Shown: positions 1-7,957, numbered from the stretch's first letter. The stretch: 64,000 nucleotides of DNA from Cryobacterium psychrotolerans (GCF_900101115.1 NZ_FNFU01000002.1:148689-212688); one strand, 5' to 3'. Notes: generated by a model from the sequence alone, not told the origin. Numbers and translations: made by a program.

Positions 1-324
1 GTCCGCGTCGCCACGTACACCGAGGGCCTCGACCTGATCAACAGCAGCCAGTACGGCAACGGCACGGCGATCTTCACCAACGACGGCGGGGCGGCCCGCC
101 GTTTCCAGAACGAGGTGCAGGCCGGGATGGTGGGCATCAACGTGCCGATCCCGGTGCCGGTGGCGTACCACTCCTTCGGTGGCTGGAAGAACTCGCTCTT
201 CGGTGACGCGAAGGCCTATGGCCCTGCCGGGGTCGCTTTTTACACCCGGGAGAAGGCCGTGACCAGCCGCTGGCTCGACCCGAGCCACGGCGGCATCAAC
301 CTGGGCTTCCCCCAGAACGACTAG
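1..324 (+). CDS. mmsA: CoA-acylating methylmalonate-semialdehyde dehydrogenase, C-terminal fragment
   Basis: This is the last 107 codons of a gene entering from the left edge. The reading frame is open from base 1 and stops with TAG at 322-324. The segment has the C-terminal signature of the MmsA/IolA branch of aldehyde dehydrogenases: [10 protein letters not shown], then [15 protein letters not shown] and [12 protein letters not shown], ending with the [11 protein letters not shown] stretch. The full enzyme (about 500 residues) converts malonate or methylmalonate semialdehyde plus CoA and NAD+ to acetyl- or propionyl-CoA, in valine or inositol catabolism. The catalytic cysteine lies outside the window. 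A convergent LysR gene follows. The family is certain; the physiological substrate cannot be told from this part. Confidence 0.85.
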   Translation, partial: VRVATYTEGLDLINSSQYGNGTAIFTNDGGAARRFQNEVQAGMVGINVPIPVPVAYHSFGGWKNSLFGDAKAYGPAGVAFYTREKAVTSRWLDPSHGGINLGFPQND

Positions 325-339
325 CGGATCGCGGCGGTC

Positions 340-400
340 GAGCTTGTCCCCGCAGGTCGAGCTTGTCGGGACCCTGATCTCGACAGGCTCGATCACCGGA
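340..400. repeat. GTCGAGCTTG-type intergenic repeat (family F)
   Basis: Two direct copies of GGTCGAGCTTGTC are followed by the inverted form CTCGACAGGCTCGA between the 3' ends of mmsA and the LysR gene. The inverted copies could fold into a bidirectional terminator. Related words recur at 32407-32495 and 46545-46610. Confidence 0.6.
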
Positions 401-425
401 CGGCTCGACCGCCGGCCAGGACGCG

Positions 426-1343
426 TCAGGACGTGTGCTCGGCCTGCACGCGGGCGGCGCGGGTTCGGAGGGCGTCGATGACGGTCCGCACGGCGAGGCG
501 CTCCGCGCGGTCGGGGCGCATGAGGGCCACGATCTGCCGCTCGGCATCCACGCCGCGCAGTGGTTTGAGCACGAGCCGGCCGGGCTGGCCTCCGCCGGAG
601 GTATAGCGGGGCACGAGGGCGATGCCGAGGCCGGCCATGATGAACGCCTCGACCAGGCGCATGTCGGCGAAGCGTTGGGACACGTGCACGCGCCCACCGC
701 CCTGCTGCTCGATCTCGTGCACGATCCGCTCGAACGGGTAGCCGTCCGGCACGCCGATCCACGTCTCACCGACCACGTCGGCCGCTCCGACGGATGCCCG
801 CGAGGCCAGCCGGTGATTGGTCGGGAGCCCCACGTCCAACGGCTCCGTCATCAGCGGCACCACCGTCAGCCCGCGCCCACCCCAGGGCACCTGGCCGCGC
901 ATGCTGTGCGCGAGCACGATGTCGAAGTCGGAGGTGAGCGCGGGGAAGTCGCTGAGCTCCGGGTCCATGTCGGTGCACTTCACGACGAGCCCGGCGTGCT
1001 CGGCGAGCTGCTGCAGCACACCGGGCAGCAGCATCTGGCCGGCGGTCGGGAAGGTGACCAGGCTCACGTCGCCCGTAACGCGGTTGCGGAACTCATCCCA
1101 CACCGCGGTCGCCCGTTCGAGGGCGACGGCGACATCGGTGGCGCTGCGGGCGAGCGCGCGCCCGGCATCCGTCAACACCAGGCCGCGCCCGCTGCGCTCG
1201 GTGAGGGGGAGGCCGGCCTCGCGTTCGAGCACCTTGAGCTGTTGGGAGACGGCGGACGGGGTGCGGTGCGTTGCTCGGGCGACCGCGGTGACGCTGTGGC
1301 GTTCGGCGAGTTCGCGGAGCAGCTCGAGTCGTTGCACGTCCAT
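426..1343 (-). CDS. LysR-family transcriptional regulator
   Basis: The 305-residue product has a winged helix-turn-helix at the N-terminus (residues 1-60, with the PSAVSQQLKVLEREAG recognition region) followed by a LysR substrate-binding domain ending at about residue 300, the normal family length. It probably senses a small metabolite and regulates its own promoter or a neighbour. The ATG start is supported by a TAGTTT box six bases upstream, the leaderless pattern seen elsewhere here, and that box lies in a TGTAG/CTACA palindrome suited to autoregulation. It converges on mmsA and diverges from a small membrane peptide and pyrE. The target genes are unknown; mmsA is a candidate only by proximity. 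Confidence 0.88.
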   Translation of the reverse strand: MDVQRLELLRELAERHSVTAVARATHRTPSAVSQQLKVLEREAGLPLTERSGRGLVLTDAGRALARSATDVAVALERATAVWDEFRNRVTGDVSLVTFPTAGQMLLPGVLQQLAEHAGLVVKCTDMDPELSDFPALTSDFDIVLAHSMRGQVPWGGRGLTVVPLMTEPLDVGLPTNHRLASRASVGAADVVGETWIGVPDGYPFERIVHEIEQQGGGRVHVSQRFADMRLVEAFIMAGLGIALVPRYTSGGGQPGRLVLKPLRGVDAERQIVALMRPDRAERLAVRTVIDALRTRAARVQAEHTS

Positions 1344-1357
1344 GTAGCAAAACTACA
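1343..1357 (-). promoter_or_regulatory. Palindrome overlapping the LysR -10 box
   Basis: TGTAGCAAAACTACA is an inverted repeat with perfect 5-base arms. It ends at the start codon of the minus-strand LysR gene and contains that gene's probable -10 box (TAGTTT on the minus strand). It fits an autoregulatory LysR site. Confidence 0.5.
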
Positions 1358-1477
1358 GGGTGGGTGGAGAATAATGCGATTGTGCTGAACGGTGGGCCGT
1401 GGTCAGATTGAACTGTCGAACACGAGCAATGGCGCCTCCGTCTGGATCGATGAATCCCCTCTCCTGAAAGGCACCTC

Positions 1478-1600
1478 GTGTTCGTTCTTCTTGCCCTCCT
1501 GTCCATCACCGCCCTCCTCTCCGTTTCCTTCCTCGTCGTCGAGGTCTCGAAGGACGGCTACCGCCGGATGCCGCAGCGCCCGCTCGTTCGCATCTACTAG
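1478..1600 (+). CDS. 40-residue single-pass membrane peptide
   Basis: A short frame starts at GTG 1478, six bases after a GAAAGG ribosome binding site (1466-1471), and stops with TAG at 1598-1600. The product opens with a hydrophobic segment (VFVLLALLSITALLSVSFLV), followed by a charged tail with the DGYRRMP motif. I recall small actinobacterial membrane peptides that combine a lone transmembrane helix with a DGYRR-like cytoplasmic tail, and this fits them. It lies 38 bases before pyrE on the same strand. The function is unknown. Codon use is strongly G/C-ending, as in real genes here, which argues against a chance frame. Confidence 0.55.
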   Translation: MFVLLALLSITALLSVSFLVVEVSKDGYRRMPQRPLVRIY

Positions 1601-1626
1601 CCTCTCCCTTCGGATTGCGGATGGCC

Positions 1627-1632
1627 TAAAGT
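1627..1632 (+). promoter_or_regulatory. -10 box of a probable leaderless pyrE transcript
   Basis: TAAAGT lies six bases before the GTG of pyrE and no Shine-Dalgarno sequence is present. Transcription would start at or next to the start codon. No clear -35 box is visible. Confidence 0.45.
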
Positions 1633-1638
1633 TGGCAC

Positions 1639-2187
1639 GTGACTGATACCCGCCAGAAGCTCATTGACTACATCTCGGCCGACGCCGTCTTCCACGGTGA
1701 CTTCACCCTCACCAGCGGGAAGAAGGCGACGTACTACGTCGACCTCCGCAAGGTGAGCCTTGACCACCGGGTCGCGCCGTTGATCGGCCAGGTCATGCTC
1801 GATCTCATCGCCGACATCCCGGATGTCGCGGCGGTGGGCGGCATGACGATGGGTGCCGACCCCGTGGCCGCGGCCATCCTGCACCAGGGCGCCGCCCGTG
1901 GCAAGGCGTACGACGCGTTCGTCGTTCGCAAGGAGCCCAAGGACCATGGTCGCGGCAGGCAGGTCGAAGGCCCTGACCTCGCCGGGAAGCGCGTCATCGT
2001 GCTCGAGGACACGTCGACCACGGGTGGGTCGCCCCTGGCGGCCATCGAAGCACTGCTGAAGGTCGGCGCCGAGATCGCCGGCGTCGCCGTTGTCGTCGAC
2101 CGGAACACCGGCGCCCGCGAAGTGATCGAAGCGGCCGGCTACCCGTACTACGCGGCCATCGGGCTTGAGGATCTGGGTTTGAGCTAA
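1639..2187 (+). CDS. pyrE: Orotate phosphoribosyltransferase
   Basis: The 182-residue enzyme transfers orotate to PRPP to give orotidine 5'-phosphate in pyrimidine synthesis. The family signatures are present: FTLTSGKKATYYVDLRK near residues 25-41 and the PRPP-binding loop VIVLEDTSTTGGSPLAAIEA at about residues 118-137. The length is normal for the short actinobacterial form. The GTG start has no ribosome binding site but a TAAAGT box six bases upstream, so a leaderless mRNA is likely. Its TAA stop overlaps the ATG of the next gene by one base, so the two are translationally coupled. Confidence 0.93.
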   Translation: MTDTRQKLIDYISADAVFHGDFTLTSGKKATYYVDLRKVSLDHRVAPLIGQVMLDLIADIPDVAAVGGMTMGADPVAAAILHQGAARGKAYDAFVVRKEPKDHGRGRQVEGPDLAGKRVIVLEDTSTTGGSPLAAIEALLKVGAEIAGVAVVVDRNTGAREVIEAAGYPYYAAIGLEDLGLS

Positions 2188-3467
2188 TGCCCCGCGACGA
2201 GGAGGACGGCGAAGTCGGCCTCGAGTGGTTGAATACGCAGCTCGACGGAGACGGAGACGGCGGCCTGGACGACGCTGACGCTGACGCTGACGCTGCTGAC
2301 GCTGCTGACGCTGCTGACGCTGCTGACGCTGCTGACGCTGCTGACGCTGGCGATGGAGCCCTGGGCCAGGGCCCCGCCGCGCCGAAGTCCGCGCGTGAGA
2401 TTTTCGACGCTGCGGCGCCCGCAGCGCCCGCACCCGCGGCCCTGCCGGAACCCGCTGTCCTGCCCGAACCCGCCGGCCCCACCGAGCAGGCCGGCCCCAC
2501 CGAACAGACCGGCCCCACCGAACAGGTCGGCACGCCTGCGCTGCCAAGCGCCGCGGTACAGCCCAACGCGGTACGGCCGAATGCCGTGCAGCCGAACGCC
2601 GGACAGCCGAGCCTCCCCGAGCAGCCGCCGGTCCCCGCGCCCGGCGCCGGTCGCTCGCAGGCCGACCTGGAGCCCGCGCCGTGGTGGACGACGCCCGTGC
2701 AATCTCCCCTTGTGCCCACGGCCGACGAGGCCGCAGCGACCGCCGTGCCGGGACGCCCCGCGACCCCGGTTTCGGCACCGTCCGCCCCGGCGCCGTCCGC
2801 TTCGGCACTGCCCGCCCCGGCACTGCCGCTCGCCGGGACAGGCGCGGCAGCCGTTGCCGCGTCCGCCGGCGTGCCGCGCAAGCCCGCCCGCAAGCCCGCC
2901 GACCGCCGGCGGGTTGTCACGGTCCTGGCCTGGGTGGCCGGCGGCCTGCTCGCGGCCGGCGTGCTCGTCGCCCTGTTCTACTTCGGGCAACGGCTGGTTG
3001 GCGGTCCAGCCCCGATCGCCGCGCCGACCGAGAGCAGCGCGGCATCCGCCGACACCACGCCGACGGCCACTCCGACTCCCACTCCGACCGCGCCGGCCAC
3101 CGGCCCGCAGCCGGTCGGCGTGCATGACTGGGACGCCCTGCGCGGCGGCGAATGCCTGCAGCCGTACACCTCCCCGTGGGAGGAGGAGTTCACGGTCGTG
3201 GATTGCGCGACCCCTCACGCCGCCCAGCTCGTCTACCGCGGCGTGTTCGCCGGCGAGCCGGATGCCGCGTTCCCCGGCGAGGCCGCGCTTGCGGAGCAGA
3301 TCAACGCGCTCTGCAGCGCGCCCGGTGTGATCGACATCACCGCTGTCGGAGCCATCCCCGACCTGCAGGTGCAGGGCAGCTACCCGGTGACCGACGAGCA
3401 GTGGACGAGCGGCCAGCGGGACTACTACTGCTTCCTCAGCCGGGCGTCGGCCGAGCCGCTCGGCTGA
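2187..3467 (+). CDS. Septum-formation-domain membrane protein with Asp-Ala-Ala repeats
   Basis: The product has 426 residues. A long cytoplasmic low-complexity region contains tandem DAA units (about residues 28-55), GPTEQ units (about 96-115) and PNAV/PNAG units (about 125-140). One transmembrane helix follows at about residues 241-263. The exposed C-terminal domain begins VGVHDWDALRGGECL and carries the Cys-containing segments (VVDCATPHAAQ, LCSAPG, YYCFLS) of the actinobacterial septum-formation (Septum_form) family. Members are thought to act at the cell surface during division, but no activity is established. The gene is coupled to pyrE by TAATG. The DAA stretch is encoded by a 9-base tandem repeat and is likely to vary in length between strains. 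Confidence 0.75.
   Translation: MPRDEEDGEVGLEWLNTQLDGDGDGGLDDADADADAADAADAADAADAADAADAGDGALGQGPAAPKSAREIFDAAAPAAPAPAALPEPAVLPEPAGPTEQAGPTEQTGPTEQVGTPALPSAAVQPNAVRPNAVQPNAGQPSLPEQPPVPAPGAGRSQADLEPAPWWTTPVQSPLVPTADEAAATAVPGRPATPVSAPSAPAPSASALPAPALPLAGTGAAAVAASAGVPRKPARKPADRRRVVTVLAWVAGGLLAAGVLVALFYFGQRLVGGPAPIAAPTESSAASADTTPTATPTPTPTAPATGPQPVGVHDWDALRGGECLQPYTSPWEEEFTVVDCATPHAAQLVYRGVFAGEPDAAFPGEAALAEQINALCSAPGVIDITAVGAIPDLQVQGSYPVTDEQWTSGQRDYYCFLSRASAEPLG
2271..2349 (+). repeat. 9-base GCTGCTGAC tandem array inside a coding region
   Basis: GACGCT trinucleotide pairs grade into six or more copies of the 9-base unit GCTGCTGAC, encoding Asp-Ala-Ala repeats. The unit length keeps the frame, so copy-number change would alter only the length of the cytoplasmic tail. 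Confidence 0.85.
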
Positions 3468-3468
3468 C

Positions 3469-3535
3469 CCCCGCGAAACCGCAGTTGTGCGCGCCATTCG
3501 GGCGTTTTAGCGCGCACGACTGCGGTTTCGCGGGG
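3469..3535. terminator. Bidirectional palindrome, family A
   Basis: An imperfect inverted repeat has outer arms CCCCGCGAAACCGCAGT and ACTGCGGTTTCGCGGGG. It lies exactly between the convergent stops of the septum-formation gene and the HAD gene. Related copies are at 5069-5134, 9658-9690 (half), 11561-11627 and 58420-58487. Confidence 0.7.
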
Positions 3536-3545
3536 AGTGAGCGGG

Positions 3546-4346
3546 CTAGATTTCGTCGGACTCTGCCGGCTCGGCGGCGACTAGTTCGTGTACGCCGGCG
3601 AGGATCTCGTCGGGGCGGAACGGGTAGCGGCCGACCTCGGCCTTGTCGCTGATGCCGGTCATCACGAGGATCGTGTGCAGGCCGGCCTCGATGCCGGCGA
3701 TGATGTCGGTGTCCATCCGGTCCCCGATCATGGCCGTGTTCTCGGAGTGCGCGCCGATCTTGTTCATCGCCGAGCGGAACATCATCGGGTTGGGCTTGCC
3801 CACGACGTAGGGCTCCATGCCCGTGGCCTTGGTGATGAGCGCGGCGATCGCTCCGGTCGCCGGCAGCGGGCCGTCCGCGCTCGGCCCGGTCGCATCCGGG
3901 TTGGTCACGATGAAGCGGGCGCCGCCCAGCAGCAGACGGATCGCCTTGGTGATCGCCTCGAACGAGTAGTTCCGGGTCTCGCCGACGACGACGTAGTCCG
4001 GGTTGGTCTCGGTCATGATGAAGCCGGCCTCGTGCAGGGCCGTCGTGATTCCGACCTCGCCGATCACGAACGCGGTGCCGCCGGGGATCTGCGACTTGAG
4101 GAAGTCGGCCGTGGCCAGCGCCGAAGTCCAGATCCGGTCTTCCGGCACGTTCAGGCCGGAGGCACGCAACCGGGCGCTCAGGTCACGCGGGGTGAAGATC
4201 GAGTTATTGGTGAGCACCAGGAACGGGGTGCCGGCGTCGGTCCACTGCTGGAGCAGCGCGGCCGCCCCGGGAAGCGCGGCGCTCTCGTGGACGAGGACGC
4301 CGTCCATGTCGGTGAGCCAGCATTCGATCTCGTCACGACGTGCCAT
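3546..4346 (-). CDS. HAD-IIA (NagD-like) phosphatase
   Basis: This 266-residue cytosolic enzyme has the four HAD motifs: DMDGVL with nucleophile and acid aspartates at about residues 13-18, LTNNS at about 45-49, a lysine in the VGKPNPMMF segment, and the metal-binding GDRMDTD. The C2-type cap between motifs II and III and the length match the NagD/p-nitrophenylphosphatase group, which hydrolyses phosphate from small metabolites such as nucleoside or sugar phosphates. The ATG start follows a GGGAGAGGA ribosome binding site. The gene stands alone between a palindromic terminator and mntR. The substrate cannot be predicted. Confidence 0.85.
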   Translation of the reverse strand: MARRDEIECWLTDMDGVLVHESAALPGAAALLQQWTDAGTPFLVLTNNSIFTPRDLSARLRASGLNVPEDRIWTSALATADFLKSQIPGGTAFVIGEVGITTALHEAGFIMTETNPDYVVVGETRNYSFEAITKAIRLLLGGARFIVTNPDATGPSADGPLPATGAIAALITKATGMEPYVVGKPNPMMFRSAMNKIGAHSENTAMIGDRMDTDIIAGIEAGLHTILVMTGISDKAEVGRYPFRPDEILAGVHELVAAEPAESDEI

Positions 4347-4399
4347 CTAGCGGTCCTCTCCCTGGGGCCCCAGCCTAGCCGGGGCGCGTTACGCGGAGG

Positions 4400-5044
4400 T
4401 TAATCGCTGACCCAGATCGAGCCGGCCGCCTCGAGCGTCAGCGGCCGGGTGCGACCCGACGGCAGACGCACGGTGAGGGCGTCGACGACCACCAGCCGCG
4501 TGCCCGGACCGATTCCGTCGGTCGCGAGATCGCGCAGGATGCCGGGGTCGCGATCGCTGATCCGCAGCACGGTTCCGGCGTGGCCGGGTCGCGCGGCCGC
4601 CAGCAGGATGGCGGGCGCCCGGTCGACGGCGCCGTCGGCGGCGGGGATCGGGTCGCCGTGCGGGTCGCTGGACGGGAAGCCGAGCCGGGCGTTGATGGCC
4701 TCGAGGAGACGGTCGGAGATCGAATGCTCCAGGATCTCCGCCTCGTCGTGCACCTCGTCCCAGTCATAGCCCATCTCGCGCACGAGCCAGGTCTCGATCA
4801 GTCGATGCCGCCGCACCACCGCCGTCGCGCGCAACCGGCCGGCATCCGTCAGCGACAGCGGGCCGTACGGAACATGCGTGAGCAGGCCGATCGCCGCAAG
4901 CTTCTTCACCATTTCGGTGACGGAGGACGGAGCGACTCCCAGCCGCATCGCCAGCCCCGACGGCGTGATCGGGTCGGGCTGCCATTCGGTGTGCGCGTAG
5001 ATGGTCTTGAGGTAGTCCTCGGAGGCCGGGGTGGTGTGTGTCAT
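4400..5044 (-). CDS. mntR: Manganese-responsive DtxR-family repressor
   Basis: The 214-residue protein has a winged helix at residues 8-70, a dimerisation domain at 75-140 and a C-terminal FeoA/SH3-like domain. Metal-site residues favour Mn over Fe: Asp10 sits where iron-type DtxR has Met10, and Glu103 replaces the DtxR Cys102, with His80, Glu106 and His107 conserved. It probably represses mntH, the next gene upstream on the same strand, through the palindrome at 6493-6508. A TAGCCT box lies nine bases before the ATG, so the message may have almost no leader. A family A palindrome separates it from mntH, so the two genes are probably separate transcripts. Confidence 0.87.
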   Translation of the reverse strand: MTHTTPASEDYLKTIYAHTEWQPDPITPSGLAMRLGVAPSSVTEMVKKLAAIGLLTHVPYGPLSLTDAGRLRATAVVRRHRLIETWLVREMGYDWDEVHDEAEILEHSISDRLLEAINARLGFPSSDPHGDPIPAADGAVDRAPAILLAAARPGHAGTVLRISDRDPGILRDLATDGIGPGTRLVVVDALTVRLPSGRTRPLTLEAAGSIWVSD

Positions 5045-5068
5045 GACGCCCTCAGGCTACCGATCGCC

Positions 5069-5134
5069 ACCGCGAAAACGCACTTGTGCTCGTTATGGGC
5101 GCCGAATAACGAGCACAACTGCGGTTTCGCGGGG
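5069..5134. terminator. Palindrome, family A, downstream of mntH
   Basis: Imperfect inverted repeat with GCGAAAACGCA and TGCGGTTTCGC arms and internal GAGCACAA/TTGTGCTC pairing. It lies between the mntH stop and the mntR start and probably ends the mntH transcript. Confidence 0.65.
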
Positions 5135-5177
5135 AGGGGGGACGGGGTCGGGATCATGAAGGGGGACATGGGCGGGC

Positions 5178-6473
5178 TCACGCGCCGGTGAAGAGCAGCA
5201 CGAGCAGCACCACGTTCAGCGCCACGAGCAGCAGGGCGCAGACGGCCCCGGCGACGGTCGTGAACCAGCGGTTGGTATACGTGCCGAGGATGCCGCGCTG
5301 CGCGGTGAGCCAGACCAGCGGGATGAGCGCGAACGGAATGCCGAACGACAGCACGACCTGGCTGAGCACGAGCGCCTGGGTCGGGTCGAAGCCGGCGCCG
5401 AGGATGAGCAGCGCCGGAATGAGTGTGACCACCCGACGGGCGAGCAGCGGCACCCGCACGTGCAGCAGGCCGTGCATGATCTCCGCGCCGGCGTAGGCGC
5501 CCACCGAGGTGGAGGCGAGGCCCGAGGCGAGCAGCCCGACGGCGAAGATCGTGGCGACCGCCGGTCCGAGCGTCGTCGCCAGGGCGGCGTAGGCGCCCTC
5601 GAGGGTGTCGGTTCCCGCGACCCCCTGCAGGGCGGATGCCGCGAGCAGCAGGATCGAGAGGTTCACGGTGCCGGCGATGGCCATGGCGATCGAAACGTCC
5701 CATTTCGTCGCCCAGAGCAGCCGCCTGGTCGCCTTCTCGCCCTGCCACGCGGGGAACCGGTCGCGGGCGAGGGCGGAGTGGGCGTAGATGGCGTGCGGCA
5801 TGATCGTCGCACCGAGGATGGACGCGGCGAGGAGGACCGAGTTCGTGCCCTCGAAGCGCGGCACGAGCCCGGAGACGACCCCGCCGGCATCCGGCGGGGA
5901 GATGAAGACGCCGGCCGTGAAGCCGACGGCGATGATCAGCAGCAGCGCGACGATCACACGCTCGAAGGTGCGCGGCCCGCGGCGGGTCTGCACGGTGAGC
6001 ACGATCATCGAGATGACGCCGGTGATCACGCCGCCGGCGAGCAGCGGGAGGCCGAACAGGAGGTGGAGCGCGACCGCGCCACCGATGATTTCGGCCAGGT
6101 CGGTGGCCATGGCCACGAGCTCGGCCTGCACCCAGTAGAGACGCCGTGCGAGTGGGCGCCGCATCCGCACGCCCAGGATCTCCGGCAGGCTCGTGCCCGT
6201 GACGATGCCGAGCTTGGCCGAGAGGTACTGGATCAGCCACGCCATCACGTTGCCGGCCACGACCACCCAGACGAGCAGGTAGCCGTAGCGGGCGCCGGCG
6301 GTCATGTTGCTGGCGACGTTGCCGGGATCGAGGTAGGCGACGCCGGCGACGAGGGCCGGGCCGAGCAGCCAGAGCAGGCGCGAGGATGCGACGGTCGTGA
6401 TCTCGGGCGACGAGGCGGCTCGCGGGGAATCCGGTCGCACGTCGTCCTGAGTCCCGGCGTCATCTTTAAGCAT
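5178..6473 (-). CDS. mntH: Nramp-family Mn2+/H+ symporter
   Basis: The 431-residue membrane protein has about eleven hydrophobic helices. The two metal-binding helix breaks of Nramp transporters are clear: LDPGNVASNMTAGARYGY near residues 47-64 (Asp and Asn ligands) and MPHAIYAHSAL in helix 6 (Met ligand). It imports manganese, and possibly iron, using the proton gradient. A TATGAT -10 box lies six bases before the ATG, indicating a leaderless transcript, and a 16-base palindrome overlaps the spacer and -35 region. The neighbouring mntR has Mn-type ligands, which supports Mn as substrate. Length and topology are normal. Confidence 0.93.
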   Translation of the reverse strand: MLKDDAGTQDDVRPDSPRAASSPEITTVASSRLLWLLGPALVAGVAYLDPGNVASNMTAGARYGYLLVWVVVAGNVMAWLIQYLSAKLGIVTGTSLPEILGVRMRRPLARRLYWVQAELVAMATDLAEIIGGAVALHLLFGLPLLAGGVITGVISMIVLTVQTRRGPRTFERVIVALLLIIAVGFTAGVFISPPDAGGVVSGLVPRFEGTNSVLLAASILGATIMPHAIYAHSALARDRFPAWQGEKATRRLLWATKWDVSIAMAIAGTVNLSILLLAASALQGVAGTDTLEGAYAALATTLGPAVATIFAVGLLASGLASTSVGAYAGAEIMHGLLHVRVPLLARRVVTLIPALLILGAGFDPTQALVLSQVVLSFGIPFALIPLVWLTAQRGILGTYTNRWFTTVAGAVCALLLVALNVVLLVLLFTGA

Positions 6474-6479
6474 ACCGAA

Positions 6480-6508
6480 ATCATAGGGCAGGTTTAGGGT
6501 ACCCGAAA
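6480..6508 (-). promoter_or_regulatory. mntH promoter with candidate MntR operator
   Basis: On the minus strand a TATGAT -10 box (6485-6480) precedes the mntH ATG by six bases. TTTAGGGTACCCGAAA at 6493-6508 is a palindrome with one mismatched pair, covering the spacer and -35 region. Its arms resemble DtxR-family operator half-sites. Confidence 0.6.
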
Positions 6509-6530
6509 GGCACCCCGGGCGAGGGCGCTG

Positions 6531-7226
6531 CTACTCGCGCAGGTCGTCAGGTATGGATGCGCGGGGCACGGGCGCCGGGCGCCCGCCGCGGGCGCGCATC
6601 GCTTCTCGCCCGCCCTTGTACAACTCGGAGAGGATCGGAACCCCGGACAGCAGCACGATCCCGATGATGAAGAACTCGGAGTACTTCTCGACGAAGGCAA
6701 TCTGCCCCAGCAGGTAGCCGACGAGGGTGAGGCCGACGCCCCAGGCGAAGGCCCCGATCAGGTTGTAGGTGACGAAGGTGCGGTAGCGCATGCGGCCGAC
6801 CCCGGCGGCCACCGGCACGAAGGCGCGAAACACGGGCAGGAAGCGGGCGATGATGACGGCCTTGCCGCCGTGCTTCGCGAAGAAGGCATTGGTGCGTTCC
6901 ACGTTCTTCGGGTTGAAAAACCGGCTGCCCTCGCGCGCGAAAACGGCCGGGCCGGCCTTGCGGCCGAGGTAGTAAGCGAGCTGGTCGCCGGCGAACGCGG
7001 CGACGAAGATGACCGCGCAGGTCACCCAGATCGGGAACGGGACGTCGCCGGTCGCGGTGAGCAGGCCGACGGTGAACAGCAGCGAGTCGCCGGGCAGGAA
7101 CGCCAACACGATGAAACCGGTTTCGATGAACACGACCGCGGCGACACCCAGCAGCACGAAGGATCCGAACCAGCCGATCAGCCATTCGGAGTCCAGAAAG
7201 TCGATCCCGAAGAGAGTGGGCAGCAT
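6531..7226 (-). CDS. DedA/VTT-domain membrane protein
   Basis: This 231-residue polytopic protein has the DedA/SNARE-associated (VTT) fold. The acidic E/FLPGDSLLF motif lies at about residues 35-50 and the basic R-F-x-P motif ARFLPVFRAFVPVAAGVGRM at about 126-145. DedA proteins recycle undecaprenyl phosphate or phospholipids across the membrane and affect envelope integrity. The ATG start has a GGAAGGA ribosome binding site about nine bases upstream. It precedes mntH on the same strand by 57 bases, but mntH appears to have its own promoter. The C-terminus is cytoplasmic and Arg/Pro rich. Which lipid it flips is unknown. Confidence 0.87.
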   Translation of the reverse strand: MLPTLFGIDFLDSEWLIGWFGSFVLLGVAAVVFIETGFIVLAFLPGDSLLFTVGLLTATGDVPFPIWVTCAVIFVAAFAGDQLAYYLGRKAGPAVFAREGSRFFNPKNVERTNAFFAKHGGKAVIIARFLPVFRAFVPVAAGVGRMRYRTFVTYNLIGAFAWGVGLTLVGYLLGQIAFVEKYSEFFIIGIVLLSGVPILSELYKGGREAMRARGGRPAPVPRASIPDDLRE

Positions 7227-7300
7227 GCGAATAGTCCTTCCGGTTGCGGCCGTCCAGACTAACCGCCGGGAGATGTGTGTTCGCGGGATACGGTGGAGCG

Positions 7301-7957
7301 GTGACCGAGCAACAGAATCCGACGCCCGAACTCTCCACCCACGGCGTCGGCCCGTGGCAGGGGGAGTGGCCGCATGAGCCCCAGTACGACGCGGCGCTGC
7401 TCGAGGGAGGCGACACCCGCAATGTGATCGACCGGTACCGCTACTGGCGGATGGACGCGATCGTGGCGGACCTCGACGAGCACCGGCATCCGTTCCACGT
7501 GGCCATCGAGAACTGGCAGCACGACATGAACATCGGCTCGATCGTGCGCAGCGCCAACGCCTTCGCCGCCGACACCGTGCACATCATCGGGCGCAAGCGC
7601 TGGAACAAGCGCGGCGCGATGGTCACCGACCGCTACCAGCACGTGCTGCACCACCCGGATGTCGCGGCCTTCGTCGACTGGGCTGCCGGCGAGACCCTGC
7701 CGATCATCGCCATCGACAACGTGCCCGGGAGCGTCATCATCGAGACCTTCAGCTTCCCCGAACGCTGCGTGCTGCTCTTCGGCCAGGAGGGTCCTGGCCT
7801 CTCCGAGGAGGCCATCGCCGCCGCCGACGCCGTCGTCGAAATCAGCCAGTACGGCTCCACCCGGTCGATCAACGCCTCGGCCGCGGCGGCGGTCACCATG
7901 CACGACTGGATATTGCAGCACCGCTTCGGACGCGCACGCGCTAGCGTGGGGTCATGA
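7301..7957 (+). CDS. SpoU/TrmH-family RNA 2'-O-ribose methyltransferase
   Basis: The 218-residue protein carries the three SPOUT motifs: NIGSIVRSANAF (motif 1), LLFGQEGPGLSEEAI (motif 2) and SINASAAAAVTMHDWI (motif 3). It should methylate a ribose 2'-hydroxyl in tRNA or rRNA using S-adenosylmethionine bound in the C-terminal knot. The GTG at 7301 was chosen because a TACGGT box lies exactly six bases upstream; an upstream in-frame ATG at 7244 would add a poorly conserved extension. The stop overlaps the next start (ATGA), so the following gene is coupled. The RNA target is not predictable. Confidence 0.87.
   Translation: MTEQQNPTPELSTHGVGPWQGEWPHEPQYDAALLEGGDTRNVIDRYRYWRMDAIVADLDEHRHPFHVAIENWQHDMNIGSIVRSANAFAADTVHIIGRKRWNKRGAMVTDRYQHVLHHPDVAAFVDWAAGETLPIIAIDNVPGSVIIETFSFPERCVLLFGQEGPGLSEEAIAAADAVVEISQYGSTRSINASAAAAVTMHDWILQHRFGRARASVGS

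Noticed and set aside
2271-2349. Possible CRISPR-like repeat array
   Set aside because: The units are 9 bases long with no spacers and encode DAA repeats in frame, so this is a coding tandem repeat.
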